DNA of 5,413 nucleotides, from contig JANKMV010000166.1 of NCBI GenBank assembly GCA_024650095.1, positions 1 to 5,413 on the forward strand, read 5' to 3'. Both the position numbers and the translations under genes were made by a program. Of this stretch, positions 5,192-5,413 are shown one piece after another; position 1 is the first letter of the stretch; the number at the start of each line of letters is the position of its first letter. The notes beneath the pieces were generated by a model. The model worked only from the letters and a program-made list of their open reading frames with translations. It ran no database searches and was not told the DNA's origin. The stretch is from Bacillota bacterium. GTDB taxonomy: Bacteria; Bacillota; Dethiobacteria; Dethiobacterales; Dethiobacteraceae.

Positions 5192-5413
5192 TGCATTAAT
5201 GGTTTTTTTTAATGTATTTTTTGCAACATATAATGCTATAAAGAATATTGATCAAAAGCTGATTGAATCGGCGACATTATTGGGCGCCAGCAAAATACAG
5301 ATATTATGGTACATTGTTTTACCGACTAGTATCCCTTGGATCATTACAGGCATCAGAATCGGTGCCAGTATTTGTATGGTAGGCGCCATAATCGGAGAAT
5401 ATATCGGATCTTC
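5187..5413 (+). pseudogene. ABC importer permease, C-terminal fragment (downstream of the IS, cut by the window end)
   Basis: The frame beginning TTG GCT GCA at 5187 is open to the window end. It continues the permease as LAALMVFFNVFFATYNAIKN, followed by the EAA-loop region LIESATLLGASKIQ and then IVLP, the segment that docks the ATPase. The following hydrophobic residues (GIRIGASICMVGAIIGEYIG) match the SsuC/TauC family. Removing bases 2358-5191 joins GC at 2357 to T at 5192 and restores Ala138 with no frame change. No ribosome binding site precedes the first internal ATG (5199), so independent translation is unlikely. The remainder of the gene lies beyond the window. Confidence 0.92.

Noticed and set aside
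5187..5215. Hybrid outward promoter at the right junction, using TTGGCT as -35
   Set aside because: The base run at the proper distance (TAATGT) matches the -10 consensus poorly, and no ribosome site follows.

Overview
The window shows a bacterial ABC-transporter operon on the + strand whose permease gene has been split by a complete IS21-family insertion sequence. The operon DNA is visibly A+T-rich. Start sites carry GAGG or AGGAGG-type ribosome binding sites, and the insertion element uses GTG and TTG starts with very strong AGGAGGT sites. This fits a low-G+C Bacillota (clostridial or Negativicutes-like) host. That placement is inferred from style and is not proven.

Layout. Bases 1-168 are a leader with a candidate promoter and a perfect 7-bp-arm inverted repeat next to its -35. 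Bases 169-1182 encode an ABC ATPase with a C-terminal TOBE-like extension. Bases 1197-1973 encode a DUF169-family protein of unknown function. Bases 1945-2357 encode the N-terminal 138 codons of an SsuC/TauC/NrtB-type permease. The IS element occupies 2358-5186 (2829 bp). It starts with TG and ends with CA, has 24-bp terminal inverted repeats with one mismatch, and is flanked by a 5-bp duplication TTGGC (2353-2357 and 5187-5191). Removing the element and one TTGGC copy restores one uninterrupted permease frame, which continues with the EAA loop and runs off the window at 5413.

Inside the element are istA (2534-4084, DDE transposase), istB (4077-4853, AAA+ ATPase helper) and a 57-residue TTG-start ORF (4850-5023) with a canonical leucine-zipper pattern. 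The three frames overlap end to start (8 nt, then 4 nt), so they look translationally coupled. Both ends carry arrays of a bipartite motif, CG-N7-AGAGCA, at 22-bp (once 21-bp) spacing: four copies at the left, three plus a degenerate fourth at the right. The element also has its own promoter, a potential stem that would mask the istA ribosome binding site only in transcripts reading in from outside, and three successive hairpins after the last ORF.

How it works together. The ATPase and permease would form the motor and channel of an importer. The substrate-binding protein is not in the window, and the DUF169 protein is co-translated between them. The insertion falls between the third predicted membrane segment and the EAA loop that contacts the ATPase, so the importer is expected to be inactive in this strain. 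I see no new defence or regulatory system. The less familiar parts are the small zipper protein carried by the element and the phased terminal arrays.
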